This document shows positions 5,665-6,400 of a stretch of 6,400 nucleotides of DNA, piece after piece. This DNA comes from Clostridia bacterium (GTDB taxonomy: Bacteria; Bacillota; Clostridia; Oscillospirales; CAG-272): positions 1 to 6,400 of the forward strand of contig JAFTIV010000148.1 of NCBI GenBank assembly GCA_017456685.1, given 5' to 3'. Each line of letters opens with the position of its first letter. Positions within the stretch are counted from its first letter, which is position 1. A program made the position numbers and the translations under genes. A model generated the notes under the pieces. That model was not told the DNA's origin. It worked only from the letters and a program-made list of their open reading frames with translations, and made no database searches.

Positions 5665-5687
5665 GCGGTAAAAATGAGATTTTTCGC
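5665..5687. promoter_or_regulatory. Inverted repeat between divergent promoters, possible operator
   Basis: GCG-GT-AAAAAT-GAG-ATTTTT-CGC is a near-palindrome with a 3-base centre; the left arm carries two extra bases. It lies between the two outward-facing -35 elements, where a regulator could act on both promoters. The AT-rich arms make chance occurrence possible. Confidence 0.4.
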
Positions 5688-5696
5688 ACTCATACA

Positions 5697-5725
5697 TTGA
5701 CAAAGGGGGTATAAAATGGTATTAT
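5697..5725 (+). promoter_or_regulatory. Sigma-A promoter for the membrane-protein gene
   Basis: TTGACA (5697-5702), a 17-base spacer and TATTAT (5720-5725), with TGG just before the -10 (extended -10). It mirrors the leftward promoter in quality and arrangement. The spacer carries a run of five G. RNA would start near 5732. Confidence 0.85.
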
Positions 5726-5746
5726 CTAATTAAGAAGCTATCAAGC

Positions 5747-5753
5747 AGGAGGT
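5747..5753 (+). promoter_or_regulatory. RBS of the membrane-protein gene
   Basis: AGGAGGT, a full Shine-Dalgarno match, lies 4 bases before ATG 5758 and fixes the start. It predicts efficient translation. Confidence 0.9.
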
Positions 5754-5757
5754 AAAT

Positions 5758-6354
5758 ATGGACGAGCTTGAAAGAATTACTCTTATAGATGTGGTAAGCG
5801 AAACCGTTAGAAACGAGCTTGCCTCATATTCCGTAGAGGTTAAAATAAACGATGCTCAGGCATCTAAAATTGCTGATGCAATCGGTGCGCGCATAAGTGG
5901 CTCGCCTGCTGAGGTTAAAAGAGAGATTGAGGCGCTTCGCCTTTCGATTAGCTCAATTTCGGCACAGGTTGACCTGCCAAAAAAACTTGTTGAGGAAGCC
6001 GTTGAAAAGGCGCTTAGAAATCTTGAGACAAGAATTACAACTGCAATTACCACGCGCGCAACCGCGGGCGAGAGGGAGCGCAGACAGAGGGAGAAATATC
6101 ACCGCACCGCCCTTACCCTTTCGTGGCTGTTCTCCATTGTCACAATGCTTCTTGCAACCCTGCTTTCCTATTCACTTGGAGAGGGCGCATATTTGTGGCT
6201 CTTTGTAGGTGGCGTCGCACCCGTTGTCAATCAATTGCTTGCCGAGCCCGAGTACGACGAAACGAAAAACATCGTCACTTGGATTGCCTGCTCCGCCGTG
6301 CCATTTGTCACCACCATCATCGCAGTTGCAAATGTAGCTACAAGGCTAATGTAA
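5758..6354 (+). CDS. Membrane protein with cytoplasmic coiled-coil-like domain, unknown function
   Basis: A 198-residue protein I do not recognise. Residues 1-48 are a helical start (DVVSETVRNEL, then INDAQASKIADAIGARI). Residues about 50-112 are strongly helical and charged, with heptad-like hydrophobics, ending in a basic block (RERRQREKYHR, 105-116). Three hydrophobic segments follow: about 117-140, 143-162 (containing Pro and Asn, so perhaps re-entrant or amphipathic) and 170-195. The basic block before the first segment suggests that the N-terminal domain stays in the cytoplasm. There is no signal peptide. It has its own strong promoter, stands divergent to the HTH gene and ends at a terminator, so it is monocistronic within the window. 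It might anchor a cytoplasmic partner at the membrane; this is speculation. Confidence 0.8.
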   Translation: MDELERITLIDVVSETVRNELASYSVEVKINDAQASKIADAIGARISGSPAEVKREIEALRLSISSISAQVDLPKKLVEEAVEKALRNLETRITTAITTRATAGERERRQREKYHRTALTLSWLFSIVTMLLATLLSYSLGEGAYLWLFVGGVAPVVNQLLAEPEYDETKNIVTWIACSAVPFVTTIIAVANVATRLM

Positions 6355-6387
6355 AAAGAAAGAACCGAGAAATCTCGGTTCTTTTTG
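6353..6387. terminator. Strong bidirectional intrinsic terminator
   Basis: AAAGAACCGAG (6360-6370 region) pairs with CTCGGTTCTTT (6374-6384), giving about 11 bp with a loop of about four bases. TTTTT follows on the plus strand and AAAAAG precedes it, which gives a T-run on the minus strand. The stem begins a few bases after the TAA stop at 6352-6354, so it ends the membrane-protein transcript and could also stop a convergent one entering from the right. Confidence 0.9.
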
Positions 6388-6400
6388 CTTTTATTGACCC

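Noticed and set aside
5897..6208. 103-residue plus-strand frame inside the membrane-protein gene
   Set aside because: It is Arg/Leu-rich, low in complexity of function, has no RBS, and lies wholly within a better-supported gene in another frame.

Overview
The window looks like chromosomal DNA of a low-to-mid-GC Bacillota, most likely an uncultured gut-type Clostridia. The signs are strong AGGAGG-type ribosome binding sites, near-consensus sigma-A promoters, a DUF1292 protein, a HTH domain type known to me from clostridial proteins, and short TTTCA-separated hairpin repeats. The order-level assignment is inference from style. No rRNA, tRNA, CRISPR array, transposase, integrase or relaxase is visible.

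Layout, left to right. Bases 1-135 hold a chain of small hairpins joined by ATTTCA spacers; the last spacer contains the stop codon of the first gene. Bases 133-4365 hold a tight three-gene minus-strand operon, in transcription order: (i) a 533-residue protein with a Sel1-like helical region and an AAA+-like C-terminal half that seems to have lost its Walker A, Walker B and arginine-finger residues; (ii) a 567-residue soluble VirD4/TraG-type ATPase with intact Walker motifs, no N-terminal membrane anchor and an acidic C-terminus ending DDDDDDLF; (iii) a 313-residue protein that opens with an FtsK-gamma-like winged helix. Gene spacing is 11 bp and then a 26-bp overlap. Upstream on the same strand are a 95-residue DUF1292 protein (4500-4787) and a 235-residue HTH-domain protein (4889-5596). 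A compact divergent promoter region at 5629-5725 drives the HTH gene leftward and a 198-residue membrane protein (5758-6354) rightward; the latter ends at a strong bidirectional terminator.

Working model (inference): the three-gene operon encodes a DNA-pumping or DNA-handling machine built from separate parts, namely a VirD4/TraG-class motor, a detached FtsK-gamma-like DNA-reading head and an inactive AAA+ scaffold. The missing relaxase, channel genes and membrane anchor argue against an ordinary conjugation module, at least within this window. The HTH protein may be a regulator, and the divergent membrane protein could be a partner or an unrelated neighbour.
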